Part shown: in pieces, positions 1 through 9,455 of the stretch
How the letters are laid out: each line of letters begins with the position of its first letter
Position numbering within the stretch: the first letter of the stretch is position 1
Assembly: GCA_027056615.1 (NCBI GenBank)
Contig: JALUKJ010000111.1
Location: 1 to 13,247 of the forward strand
Source: Campylobacteraceae bacterium
GTDB lineage: Bacteria > Campylobacterota > Campylobacteria > Campylobacterales > Sulfurovaceae
Reading direction: 5' to 3'
DNA: 13,247 bases
The notes under the pieces: model-generated
Seen by the model: the letters and a program-made list of their open reading frames with translations, nothing else
Databases searched by the model: none
What the model was told of the DNA's origin: nothing
Program-made: the position numbers and the translations under genes

Positions 1-3766
<3,766 letters not shown>

Positions 3767-3816
3767 TTATAATAATAGTATGTTATGTTAATGAAATGTA
3801 TAGATATACAAAAAAA

Positions 3817-3830
3817 CTATTGCGCAATAG
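3817..3830 (-). promoter_or_regulatory. Terminator-like hairpin with U-tract in the rpoB leader
   Basis: CTATTGCGCAATAG is a perfect 14-base palindrome. On the rpoB-sense strand it is followed at once by a run of T. Flanking bases extend the stem to about 7 pairs with a GCGC loop. The form is that of a weak intrinsic terminator or attenuator, 60 bases before the rpoB ATG. The preceding GCGAU can pair with AUUGC inside the hairpin as an alternative fold. Function is inferred. Confidence 0.4.
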
Positions 3831-3853
3831 CTCATCGCTATATCTCACCAAAT

Positions 3854-3859
3854 ATTATA
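3854..3859 (-). promoter_or_regulatory. Possible internal -10 box for rpoB
   Basis: Perfect TATAAT on the minus strand, about 97 bases upstream of the rpoB start, in an AT-rich stretch. No convincing -35 is seen, which is usual for sigma70 promoters in this phylum. Transcription from here would include the terminator-like hairpin at 3817-3830 in its leader. A chance match in AT-rich DNA is possible. Confidence 0.3.
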
Positions 3860-3885
3860 AATTTAATCTGTCTTTATTTGATTTT

Positions 3886-3939
3886 GTACTGTTACTAATG
3901 CAGCACAAGAGTTATAATCTACTGTTACTAATGCAGTAG
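3886..3939 (-). repeat. Tandem pair of small hairpins with identical 9-base loops (rplL-rpoB gap)
   Basis: The 17-mer TACTGTTACTAATGCAG occurs at 3887-3903 and again at 3920-3936, 33 bases apart. Each copy sits in a 6-bp hairpin with the same loop: 3886-3906 (stem GUGCUG/CAGUAC in RNA) and 3919-3939 (stem CUACUG/CAGUAG). The outer stem bases differ between copies but still pair, and one pair of the first hairpin works only as G-U on the minus-strand RNA. That points to selection on RNA structure in the rpoB-sense transcript. Confidence 0.5.
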
Positions 3940-3962
3940 AAGAAAGAGTCTAAATATTTAAA

Positions 3963-3991
3963 ATTTCAGATGAGTAGAACTCATCTGAAAT
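3963..3991 (-). terminator. Hairpin downstream of rplL, likely partial terminator or attenuator
   Basis: Perfect 13-bp inverted repeat ATTTCAGATGAGT / ACTCATCTGAAAT with a 3-base loop, starting 18 bases after the rplL stop. It is followed on the minus strand by the T-rich TTTAAATATTT, not a clean U-tract. In E. coli a leaky attenuator and an RNase III site lie between rplL and rpoB and set the ratio of stalk protein to polymerase; the position here is equivalent, the function inferred. Confidence 0.55.
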
Positions 3992-4009
3992 ACATAAGTC
4001 AAAAATAAC

Positions 4010-4378
4010 CTATTTAACTTCACAAGAAGCACCAGCTTCTTCAATTTGTTTTTTAATCTCTTCAGCTTCATCTTTAGAGATAGCTTCTTTAAGTGTAGTT
4101 GGAACATCTTCAACTGCTGATTTAGCCTCTTTAAGACCAAGACCTGTAATTGCTCTTACTACTTTAATAGCATTGATTTTCTTAGCACCTGCTCCTGTAA
4201 GAACAACATCAAATTCTGTTTGCTCTTCTTCTGCTTCTGCTGCTGCTCCACCACCAGCTACTACAGTAGCTTGTGCAGATACACCAAATTTTTCTTCAAA
4301 TTCTTTTACTAGCTCTGAAAGCTCAAGTACTGACATGTTTGAGATAAACTCTAATACATCTTCTTTAGTTGTTGCCAT
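4010..4378 (-). CDS. rplL: 50S ribosomal protein L7/L12
   Basis: Stalk protein of the large ribosomal subunit, present as several dimers on L10, which recruits and stimulates the GTPase factors (EF-Tu, EF-G, IF2, RF3). At 122 aa it is normal size. Residues 1 to about 33 form the helical dimerisation domain that docks on L10, followed by an Ala/Gly/Glu-rich flexible hinge (about 40-52) and the C-terminal factor-binding domain with [28 protein letters not shown] before the ATG supports the start. It lies 85 bases after rplJ and is followed by a 13-bp hairpin before rpoB, the arrangement that lets this subunit be made in excess over RNA polymerase. Confidence 0.98.
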   Translation of the reverse strand: MATTKEDVLEFISNMSVLELSELVKEFEEKFGVSAQATVVAGGGAAAEAEEEQTEFDVVLTGAGAKKINAIKVVRAITGLGLKEAKSAVEDVPTTLKEAISKDEAEEIKKQIEEAGASCEVK

Positions 4379-4463
4379 AATTAATTCCTTTAATCATTCA
4401 TTATTTATTATAAAGTTTAATCGTTTTTAGTCAAATCTCAAATGAGAATTAACATTACGAAAT

Positions 4464-4949
4464 CTACGCCTCTTCTTCTTTCTTAGTAGCCAATGCTTGA
4501 AGACCAATCGTGATTGCACGAGCTGGACCATTCCAAACATTAAGTAACATACCAAGAAGTTCTTCTCTACCAGGTAATTTAGCCATTGCTTCAATAGTTG
4601 CAAGTTCAGCAACTTTTGATTCAATTACACCAGTTTTAATAGAGAAGTTACCTTTATTAGCAATAGCAGATTTATCAGCCACTTTACAAGTAGCAATCTG
4701 GTCTTCACCCCAGATAAAAATGTTGTTATCAAGAAGTTCTAACTCTTCACAGTTTGCATTTTTAAGTGCAATTCCTGCTAGTGTGTTTTTTACAACTCTA
4801 ACATTAACATCATTTTCTCTAGCTAATGCTCTAACACCCTCTAATGCTTCAACAGTCATACCTTTGTAATCACAAACAATTACAGCACCCTGTTCAGCAA
4901 AAGAAGTTGATAGTTCAGCAACAATAGCTTCTTTTTCAATTCTAGTCAT
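4464..4949 (-). CDS. rplJ: 50S ribosomal protein L10
   Basis: L10 anchors the L7/L12 stalk on 23S rRNA next to L11. The 161-aa protein has the expected N-terminal RNA-binding domain (KEAIVAELSTSFAEQG, then RVVKNTLAGIAL near residue 55) and a C-terminal helix (about 125-161) that carries the L12 dimers, ending in an acidic KKEEEA tail. A strong AAGGAGA lies 6 bases before the ATG. In E. coli the L10-L12 complex represses its own mRNA by binding the leader; here the leader at 4969-5032 can fold into a comparable branched structure, so the same autoregulation is likely. Confidence 0.98.
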   Translation of the reverse strand: MTRIEKEAIVAELSTSFAEQGAVIVCDYKGMTVEALEGVRALARENDVNVRVVKNTLAGIALKNANCEELELLDNNIFIWGEDQIATCKVADKSAIANKGNFSIKTGVIESKVAELATIEAMAKLPGREELLGMLLNVWNGPARAITIGLQALATKKEEEA

Positions 4950-4968
4950 TTATTCTCCTTTCGACTTC

Positions 4969-5032
4969 TAATAGGGTGTCATTTGACACATATACTCTTT
5001 CAAGTATATTAATTAAGCTTTCGCCCCTATTA
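4969..5032 (-). ncRNA. Putative L10 leader (autoregulatory RNA structure upstream of rplJ)
   Basis: In minus-strand RNA an 8-bp closing helix (UAAUAGGG at 5032-5025 with CCCUAUUA at 4976-4969) encloses three elements: a GC-GAAA-GC mini-hairpin (5024-5017), a 7-bp hairpin AUAUACU/AGUAUAU (5009-4990), and a 5-bp hairpin UGUCA/UGACA (4988-4977). The rplJ Shine-Dalgarno follows directly. Multi-branched leaders bound by L10(L12)4 at this position are established in E. coli and Bacillus. Assignment to that family is inferred from position and shape. A weak promoter-like pair (TTGGCA 5055-5060, TATAGA 5033-5038, spacer 16) lies just upstream. Confidence 0.5.
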
Positions 5033-5078
5033 TCTATAGCCTAAAATCGTTCTATGCCAAGCATAAAGGAAAAGACAT

Positions 5079-5136
5079 ATAAAGGGGTCAGGTGATAATG
5101 ATAGCTAAAGCTATCGTTATCACCTGACCCCTTTAT
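5079..5136. repeat. REP-like 28-bp palindrome between rplA and rplJ
   Basis: The arms 5079-5106 and 5109-5136 pair over 28 bp with one mismatch (5099/5116) around a 2-base centre. The arms contain AAAGGGGTCAGGTGATAA. A weaker outer inverted repeat, AGCCTAAA (5038-5045) with TTTAGGCT (5149-5156), extends the symmetry to about 119 bases. No U-tract follows on either strand, so it is not an ordinary terminator. GGGGTCAGG cores recall the palindromes associated with REP-associated (RAYT) transposases; this resemblance is from memory and unverified. On the transcript it would be a long hairpin and a likely RNase III target. Confidence 0.6.
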
Positions 5137-5157
5137 CTTGTCCTAAGCTTTAGGCTC

Positions 5158-5871
5158 TTAAGCTTTCACTTTCATATCTAAAAGTTCTGTTGTATCAAGT
5201 GTTACAGCAGGACTCATAGTTAAAGACAATGCACCATTAAGAATGTATCGACCTTTAGATGAAGCTGGTTTAACTTTGTTAATTGTCTGTACAAAAGTTT
5301 CTAAATTCTCTTTAATTTTATCAGCACCAAAAGATACTTTACCAATTCCAGCGTGAATGTTCCCTTTTTTATCGGTTCTAAAGTTAACTTTTCCACCCTT
5401 AGCTTCAGTAACAGCTTTAGCAACATCCATAGTAACTGTTCCTGTTTTAGGATTTGGCATTAAACCTTTTGGTCCTAAAATTCTTGCTACTCTACCCAAT
5501 GTTCCCATCATATTAGGAGTTGCAATAACTGTATCAAAATCAATATTACCTGCTTGAATTGCTTCAATCAACTCATCAGAACCAACTAAATCAGCACCTG
5601 CTGCTTTTGCTTCATCAGCCTTGTCATCTTTTGCAAATACAGCAACTCTAACTTGTTTTCCTGTACCATTTGGAAGAACTACTGAACCTCTAAGCATTTG
5701 GTCAGCATGTCTTGGGTCAACATTTAAGTTTAACGCAATCTCAACTGTCTCATCAAACTTAGCTGATTTTAACTCTGAAAGAAGTGCAGTAGCTTCATCT
5801 ACAGAGTACTTCTTCTCTATATCTATTTTCTCTAAGAGCGCTGCTCTTTTTTTATTTATTTTTTTTGCCAT
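5158..5871 (-). CDS. rplA: 50S ribosomal protein L1
   Basis: L1 forms the mobile stalk on the E-site side of the large subunit, which helps eject deacylated tRNA, and in many bacteria represses the L11-L1 mRNA. The 237-aa length matches the family. Typical segments are [20 protein letters not shown] (about 38-57), the central [11 protein letters not shown] and the C-terminal [19 protein letters not shown]. Start ATG preceded by GGAG. It follows rplK by 60 bases; that gap holds a small hairpin (CCACA-GAUA-UGUGG in RNA, 5898-5911). Its last codons (GAAAGCTTAA) recur 145 bases downstream, on the far side of the REP-like palindrome. Confidence 0.98.
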   Translation of the reverse strand: MAKKINKKRAALLEKIDIEKKYSVDEATALLSELKSAKFDETVEIALNLNVDPRHADQMLRGSVVLPNGTGKQVRVAVFAKDDKADEAKAAGADLVGSDELIEAIQAGNIDFDTVIATPNMMGTLGRVARILGPKGLMPNPKTGTVTMDVAKAVTEAKGGKVNFRTDKKGNIHAGIGKVSFGADKIKENLETFVQTINKVKPASSKGRYILNGALSLTMSPAVTLDTTELLDMKVKA

Positions 5872-5931
5872 TTATTTCTCCAACGATAATAAATCTCCCA
5901 CATATCTGTGGTAATTATAAAAACAATATTA

Positions 5932-6357
5932 CTATTCAGTAATATCAACACCCATTGAACGACAAGTACCAGCAATAATTTTTGCTGCCATCTCTTTGTC
6001 ATCTGTATTTAAATCTGCGATTTTCTTCTCAACAATCTCATCAATTTGAGCAGTTGTTAAAGTTGCAATCTTATTTTTAAGAGGGTTATCAGAACCACTT
6101 TTAATATTTGCAGCTTTCATAATAAGCTCAGATGCAGGTGGTTGCTTTGTCTCAAATGTAAAACTTCTATCTGCATAAACAGTTACTTCAACAGGAATTT
6201 TAAAGCCCATTTTGTCTTTTGTTCTTTCATTAAACGCTTTACAGAATTCCATAATATTAACACCACGTTGACCAAGTGCTGGTCCTACAGGTGGTGATGG
6301 ATTGGCTGATCCAGCAGGAATCATCATTTTGAACTTTTCAGTTACTTTTTTTGCCAT
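5932..6357 (-). CDS. rplK: 50S ribosomal protein L11
   Basis: L11 binds 23S rRNA at the GTPase-associated centre beside the L10 stalk, and is the site of thiostrepton action and RelA activation. From the chosen ATG it has 141 aa, family size. The N-terminal domain carries the proline-rich [20 protein letters not shown] (about 19-38); the C-terminal RNA-binding domain ends in [18 protein letters not shown]. Two ATGs are adjacent (6360 and 6357). The second is preferred because AAGGAG lies 6 bases before it but only 3 before the first, and because family members begin MAKKV. It is the first gene after the nusG terminator, so it should open a new transcript. Confidence 0.96.
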   Translation of the reverse strand: MAKKVTEKFKMMIPAGSANPSPPVGPALGQRGVNIMEFCKAFNERTKDKMGFKIPVEVTVYADRSFTFETKQPPASELIMKAANIKSGSDNPLKNKIATLTTAQIDEIVEKKIADLNTDDKEMAAKIIAGTCRSMGVDITE

Positions 6358-6406
6358 CATTGTCTCCTTAGATAAAATAGTAATTTATTAAAAAAATAAA
6401 AACTTG

Positions 6407-6431
6407 AATCATAATAATATTTTATTATGAT
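6407..6431 (-). promoter_or_regulatory. AT-rich inverted repeat in the rplK upstream region
   Basis: Perfect 11-bp inverted repeat AATCATAATAA / TTATTATGATT with a 3-base centre, in the 100-base gap between the nusG terminator and rplK where the promoter must lie. A plausible -10 (TAAAAT, with a weak TTGTTT 17 bases upstream) overlaps it on the minus strand. It could be an operator-like site or an RNA hairpin; stretches this rich in A and T also give such repeats by chance. Confidence 0.3.
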
Positions 6432-6457
6432 TTAAATTTTCAAACAAGCCCAATATG

Positions 6458-6491
6458 AAAAAAGGGGAATAGAGTTAAACTCCATTCCCCT
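6458..6491 (-). terminator. Intrinsic terminator after nusG
   Basis: A 12-bp stem (AGGGGAAUGGAG with CUCUAUUCCCCU, one G-U pair), a 5-base loop and six U form a classic rho-independent terminator 16 bases after the nusG stop. It separates the tuf-secE-nusG transcript from the ribosomal protein and rpoB block. Confidence 0.9.
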
Positions 6492-6506
6492 ATTTATAAA
6501 CTAAAT

Positions 6507-7037
6507 CTATATAATCTTTTCTACTTGTGTGTAGAGAATCTCTACAGGAGTATTTCTACCAAAAATCGAAACATTTAATTTTAATTTTCCATGGTCTAAA
6601 TCATACTCTTCAACCATTCCTGTAAAGTTAGAAAATGGACCATCAATAATACGAACCATCTCACCATTTTCAAAGTCAACCTTAGGTCTAGGAGCAGATT
6701 TTTGCTCCATTTTCTCTAAGATCACTTTGATATCTGCTGTAGAAAGTGGTGTAGCTGTTTTACCTTCTCCAATAAAACGAGAAACACGAGGTAAAGATTG
6801 TACTTTGTGCCATAAACTTGTATCTAAGTTTACATGTGCAAAAACATAACCAGAGTAAAGCACACGTTCAGTAATCTTCTTCTCTCCATTTTTTACCTCA
6901 ATAACCTCTTCTGTAGGAACAATGATAGACTCAATTTGGTCTTCAATTCCATTCTCTACTGCTAAAAGTTCTATCCCTTTTTTTACAGCCTGTTCAGAAC
7001 CTGAATAGACTTGGATTGCATACCATTGAAATGACAT
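6507..7037 (-). CDS. nusG: Transcription termination/antitermination factor NusG
   Basis: NusG binds RNA polymerase across the clamp and suppresses pausing; its C-terminal domain contacts Rho or ribosomal protein S10. The 176-aa protein starts with the NGN domain (WYAIQVYSGSEQAVKKGI at 5-22, then YSGYVFAHVNL at 61-71) and ends with a KOW domain (about 124-151, with VRIIDGPFSNFTGMVEEY). The start lies one base after the secE stop; no strong Shine-Dalgarno is seen, so translational coupling to secE is likely. A strong terminator follows. Confidence 0.97.
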   Translation of the reverse strand: MSFQWYAIQVYSGSEQAVKKGIELLAVENGIEDQIESIIVPTEEVIEVKNGEKKITERVLYSGYVFAHVNLDTSLWHKVQSLPRVSRFIGEGKTATPLSTADIKVILEKMEQKSAPRPKVDFENGEMVRIIDGPFSNFTGMVEEYDLDHGKLKLNVSIFGRNTPVEILYTQVEKII

Positions 7038-7038
7038 A

Positions 7039-7221
7039 CTAACCTACCACTGCTGTTACGATTGATGACATTATCAAATCAACAAGTGCTAAAAAAATTG
7101 ATATTACTGTTACAACTAAAAAAACTGCAAAAAATGCTTGTCTTACTTGTGTTTTTGTTGGAAATATAACTTTTTGAATCTCTTCTTTAACGTGTGAAAA
7201 ATATGTTGTTAATTTTTCCAT
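7039..7221 (-). CDS. secE: Preprotein translocase subunit SecE
   Basis: Essential clamp subunit of the SecYEG channel in the inner membrane. At 60 aa it is the short form common outside enteric bacteria, with one membrane helix. Residues 1-25 form an amphipathic segment with the conserved EEIQKVIFPTKTQVRQA stretch; residues about 29-52 are hydrophobic (FFAVFLVVTVISIFLALV). AAAGG lies 10 bases before the ATG. It sits between tRNA-Trp and nusG, the standard order in many bacteria. Confidence 0.96.
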   Translation of the reverse strand: MEKLTTYFSHVKEEIQKVIFPTKTQVRQAFFAVFLVVTVISIFLALVDLIMSSIVTAVVG

Positions 7222-7242
7222 TTTATAATTACCTTTTAATTA

Positions 7243-7318
7243 TGGCAGGCCAAGAGGGACTCGAACCCCCGGCACCTGGTTTTGGAGACCAGTGCTCTAC
7301 CAACTGAGCTATTGGCCT
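7243..7318 (-). tRNA. tRNA-Trp (CCA anticodon)
   Basis: 76 bases including an encoded 3' CCA. The acceptor stem AGGCCAA pairs fully with TTGGCCT, discriminator base G. The D arm has AGCTCAGTTGGTAGAGC, the anticodon loop CTCCAAA gives CCA (Trp), and the T arm has GGTTCGAGTCC. It lies between rpmG and secE, 21 bases before secE. Confidence 0.97.
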
Positions 7319-7325
7319 AAGAATA

Positions 7326-7347
7326 AGAGAGGCAAAAAAGCCTCTCT
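7326..7347 (-). promoter_or_regulatory. Hairpin between rpmG and tRNA-Trp
   Basis: Perfect 8-bp stem AGAGAGGC / GCCTCTCT with a 6-base loop that is all U in minus-strand RNA. Only UAUUC follows, so termination should be weak. It sits between an mRNA and the 5' end of a tRNA, so it may be a leaky terminator or a processing signal. Confidence 0.45.
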
Positions 7348-7359
7348 AAAAAGAACTAA

Positions 7360-7512
7360 TTACAGTTTCATCTCTTTGTGTGTTGTATGACACTTACACC
7401 ACTTACAGTACTTCTTTAAAGCAAGTTTTTCAGCAGTGTTTCTTTTATTCTTAGTGGTGTGATAGTTACGTCTTGTACACTTCTCACAACCTAAGTGAAT
7501 TGTTTCTCTCAT
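7360..7512 (-). CDS. rpmG: 50S ribosomal protein L33
   Basis: Small basic protein of the large subunit near the E site. The 50-aa frame begins MRETIHLGCEKC and ends HKEMKL. It keeps two CxxC pairs (C9/C12 and C36/C39), so it is the zinc-binding C+ form of L33, with an extra Cys at 41; the C- paralogues that replace it under zinc limitation lack these. It begins 5 bases after the tuf stop with no clear Shine-Dalgarno (only a GAG within the tuf end), so it is probably translated by coupling to tuf. Confidence 0.95.
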   Translation of the reverse strand: MRETIHLGCEKCTRRNYHTTKNKRNTAEKLALKKYCKWCKCHTTHKEMKL

Positions 7513-7517
7513 GATGA

Positions 7518-8726
7518 CTACTCAATAATTTCAGCAACAACACCAGCACCAACAGTTCTACCACCTTCACGGATAGCAAACTTAGTACCTTGTTCAAGAG
7601 CAACTGGGTTGATAAGTTCAACAGTAATAGTAACGTTATCACCAGGCATAACCATTTCAACACCCTCATCAAGAGTAATTGAACCAGTAACATCTGTTGT
7701 TCTTACGTAAAATTGTGGTCTATAGTTGTTAAAGAATGGAGTATGTCTACCACCCTCTTCTTTTTTAAGAATATAAACTTCAGCTTTAAACTTAGAGTGA
7801 GGAGTAATTGAACCTGGCTTACAAAGAACCATACCTCTTTCAACTGCATCTTTTTCGATACCTCTAATAAGAACACCACAGTTATCACCAGCTTGACCAC
7901 AATCCATCTCTTTACGGAACATCTCAACACCAGTTACTGTTGTTTTTTGGTTGTCTTTAATACCAACTATTTCAACTGCATCACCAACACAAACTTGACC
8001 TCTATCAATTTTACCAGTTACAACAGTACCTCGACCTTGAATAGTAAAGATATCTTCGATTGGCATTAAGAAGTCTTTATCTGTCTCTCTTACTGGCTCA
8101 GGAATATAAGCATCTACTTCATCCATAAGTTTAATAATTTTTTCTGACCACTCACCAAGTTTTCCAGCTTTAGCCTCTTCAAGTGCTTGGAATGCAGAAC
8201 CAGCTACGATTGGAGTATCATCACCTGGGAATTCATACTCTTCAAGAAGTTCACGAACTTCCATCTCTACAAGCTCTAACATCTCTTCTTTATCTTCTTC
8301 GTCAAGTTGATCTTCTTTATTTAAGAATACAACAATGTAAGGTACACCAACTTGTTTAGAGAGAAGGATATGCTCTCTAGTTTGAGCCATTGGTCCATCA
8401 GTAGCAGCGATAACAAGAATAGCACCATCCATTTGAGCAGCACCAGTAATCATGTTTTTAACGTAATCGGCGTGACCTGGACAGTCTACGTGAGCGTAGT
8501 GTCTTGTATCTGTTTCGTACTCAACATGAGAAGTAGCAATAGTAATTCCTCTTTCTCTCTCTTCTGGAGCATTATCAATTGCATCATAATCCATAAATGC
8601 TGAATCATTTTTAGTTGCAAGAACAGCTGTAATTGCTGCTGTTAATGTAGTTTTTCCGTGGTCAACGTGACCAATAGTACCAATGTTAACATGTGGTTTT
8701 GTTCGTTCAAATTTCTCTTTAGCCAT
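7518..8726 (-). CDS. tuf: Translation elongation factor Tu
   Basis: GTPase that brings aminoacyl-tRNA to the ribosomal A site. At 402 aa it is slightly longer than the E. coli protein. The G domain shows GHVDHGKT (19-26), switch RGITI (59-63), DCPGH (81-85), NKED (136-139) and the GSAF base-recognition segment (176-179). Domains 2 and 3 follow from about residue 216, with [16 protein letters not shown] and [14 protein letters not shown] before the ATG is strong. Beyond the usual C82 it has cysteines at 246, 276, 283 and 302 in domain 2, where E. coli has non-cysteine residues. It lies downstream of four tRNA genes and has its own candidate promoter at 8764-8772. Confidence 0.98.
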   Translation of the reverse strand: MAKEKFERTKPHVNIGTIGHVDHGKTTLTAAITAVLATKNDSAFMDYDAIDNAPEERERGITIATSHVEYETDTRHYAHVDCPGHADYVKNMITGAAQMDGAILVIAATDGPMAQTREHILLSKQVGVPYIVVFLNKEDQLDEEDKEEMLELVEMEVRELLEEYEFPGDDTPIVAGSAFQALEEAKAGKLGEWSEKIIKLMDEVDAYIPEPVRETDKDFLMPIEDIFTIQGRGTVVTGKIDRGQVCVGDAVEIVGIKDNQKTTVTGVEMFRKEMDCGQAGDNCGVLIRGIEKDAVERGMVLCKPGSITPHSKFKAEVYILKKEEGGRHTPFFNNYRPQFYVRTTDVTGSITLDEGVEMVMPGDNVTITVELINPVALEQGTKFAIREGGRTVGAGVVAEIIE

Positions 8727-8763
8727 CTCGGTCTCCTAGATTTATTGTTAAAAATTTTCCGAC

Positions 8764-8772
8764 ATTATATCA
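8764..8772 (-). promoter_or_regulatory. Extended -10 promoter for tuf
   Basis: TGATATAAT on the minus strand combines a TGn extension with a perfect TATAAT. The transcript would start near 8757, leaving a leader of about 30 bases with the tuf Shine-Dalgarno. No good -35 is seen. It would let tuf be transcribed apart from the tRNAs upstream. Confidence 0.6.
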
Positions 8773-8805
8773 GATTTAACTCAATATTGCTTTAATTACC
8801 AACAA

Positions 8806-8857
8806 TATGGACAAAACTATTGTAAAAATGTTAATTGTTACAACACTTTTGTCCATA
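8806..8857 (-). promoter_or_regulatory. Long stem-loop between tRNA-Thr(GGU) and tuf
   Basis: The outer 11-bp stem TATGGACAAAA / TTTTGTCCATA (8806-8816 with 8847-8857) encloses an inner 6-bp stem TTGTAA / TTACAA (8820-8825 with 8838-8843). No U-tract follows on the minus strand, so it is more likely a processing or attenuation structure separating the tRNA cluster from the tuf message than a plain terminator. Confidence 0.45.
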
Positions 8858-8864
8858 ATTATGG

Positions 8865-8939
<75 letters not shown>

Positions 8940-8957
8940 ATACTTATATATTTATAA

Positions 8958-8963
8958 ATTATA
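8958..8963 (-). promoter_or_regulatory. Possible internal -10 for tRNA-Thr(GGU) and tuf
   Basis: TATAAT on the minus strand, about 19 bases before tRNA-Thr(GGU), in the unusually long 100-base gap after tRNA-Gly. A TTAACA lies upstream at 8984-8989, but the spacing of 20 is poor. The same gap holds an 8-bp inverted repeat, ATGTGAAA / TTTCACAT (8989-8996 with 9009-9016). Confidence 0.35.
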
Positions 8964-9039
8964 TTAGTGCTTGATGTTTTGATTGTTAATGTGAAAGTAG
9001 ATGTAAAATTTCACATCAGCTCCCAGATTATTAATACCA

Positions 9040-9116
9040 TGGAGCGGGAAACGGGACTCGAACCCGCGACCCTCAGCTTGGAAGGCTGACGCTCTAGCCA
9101 ACTGAGCTATTCCCGC
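9040..9116 (-). tRNA. tRNA-Gly (UCC anticodon)
   Basis: 77 bases with encoded CCA. The acceptor stem GCGGGAA pairs with TTCCCGC; anticodon loop TTCCAAG gives UCC (Gly); T arm CGGGTTCGAGTCCCG. Confidence 0.97.
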
Positions 9117-9136
9117 GTCGTAATATTAAATTAACA

Positions 9137-9221
9137 TGGTGGTGAGTGAAGGATTCGAACCTTCGAAGACGTAGTCAGCGGATTTACAATCCGCCCTCGT
9201 TGGCCACTTGAGTAACTCACC
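9137..9221 (-). tRNA. tRNA-Tyr (GUA anticodon)
   Basis: 85 bases with encoded CCA. The acceptor stem GGTGAGT pairs with ACTCACC. The anticodon stem GCGGA/TCCGC encloses TTGTAAA, giving GUA (Tyr). The long class II variable arm expected for bacterial tRNA-Tyr is present (about CTGACTACGTC), and the T arm is GAAGGTTCGAATCCTTC. Confidence 0.97.
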
Positions 9222-9262
9222 ATAAATGTTATATTTCTGGTCAAACACTGATAAAATTTTAA

Positions 9263-9339
9263 TGGAGCTGATAAAGGGACTCGAACCCCCGACCTGCTGA
9301 TTACAAATCAGCTGCTCTAGCCAACTGAGCTACATCAGC
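9263..9339 (-). tRNA. tRNA-Thr (UGU anticodon)
   Basis: 77 bases with encoded CCA. The acceptor stem GCTGATG pairs with TATCAGC, with one G-U pair at the base. The anticodon stem CTGAT/ATCAG encloses TTGTA, giving UGU (Thr). First gene of the transcript; with the GGU species downstream it covers the Thr codons. Confidence 0.97.
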
Positions 9340-9387
9340 ACCATTCATTTAAAGATTTCATTTAAGTCATCGTTTAAATGGAGTCGC

Positions 9388-9416
9388 ATTATAGACAAAA
9401 ACTAAATTGATGTCAA
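9388..9416 (-). promoter_or_regulatory. Consensus sigma70 promoter of the tRNA-tuf-secE-nusG transcript
   Basis: Minus-strand TTGACA (9411-9416) and TATAAT (9388-9393), separated by exactly 17 bases, match the sigma70 consensus at all 12 positions. The discriminator reads GCGACTCC, unusually GC-rich for this DNA, as in stringently controlled stable-RNA promoters. The start would be near 9380, about 40 bases before tRNA-Thr. Confidence 0.9.
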
Positions 9417-9455
9417 GGATTTTTGTAAAATTTATGCTATTTTTTTTAAATTTGA

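Noticed and set aside
3886..3939. CRISPR-like repeat pair
   Set aside because: Only two 17-base copies with one 16-base gap, no array and no cas genes; the hairpin explanation fits better.
4173..4430. Plus-strand ORF over rplL (and similar ones at 4510-4869, 5357-5557 and 5621-5914)
   Set aside because: They are mirror frames of highly biased ribosomal protein genes, with no Shine-Dalgarno or recognisable protein.
6358..6360. Upstream ATG of rplK as the start
   Set aside because: It is only 3 bases from the Shine-Dalgarno, while the next ATG has 6 and gives the family N-terminus MAKKV. It cannot be excluded.
7484..7693. Leucine-rich minus-strand ORF overlapping the end of tuf, and 7703-7930
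   Set aside because: Out-of-frame shadows of tuf; the Leu/Val richness comes from reading the tuf codons in another frame.
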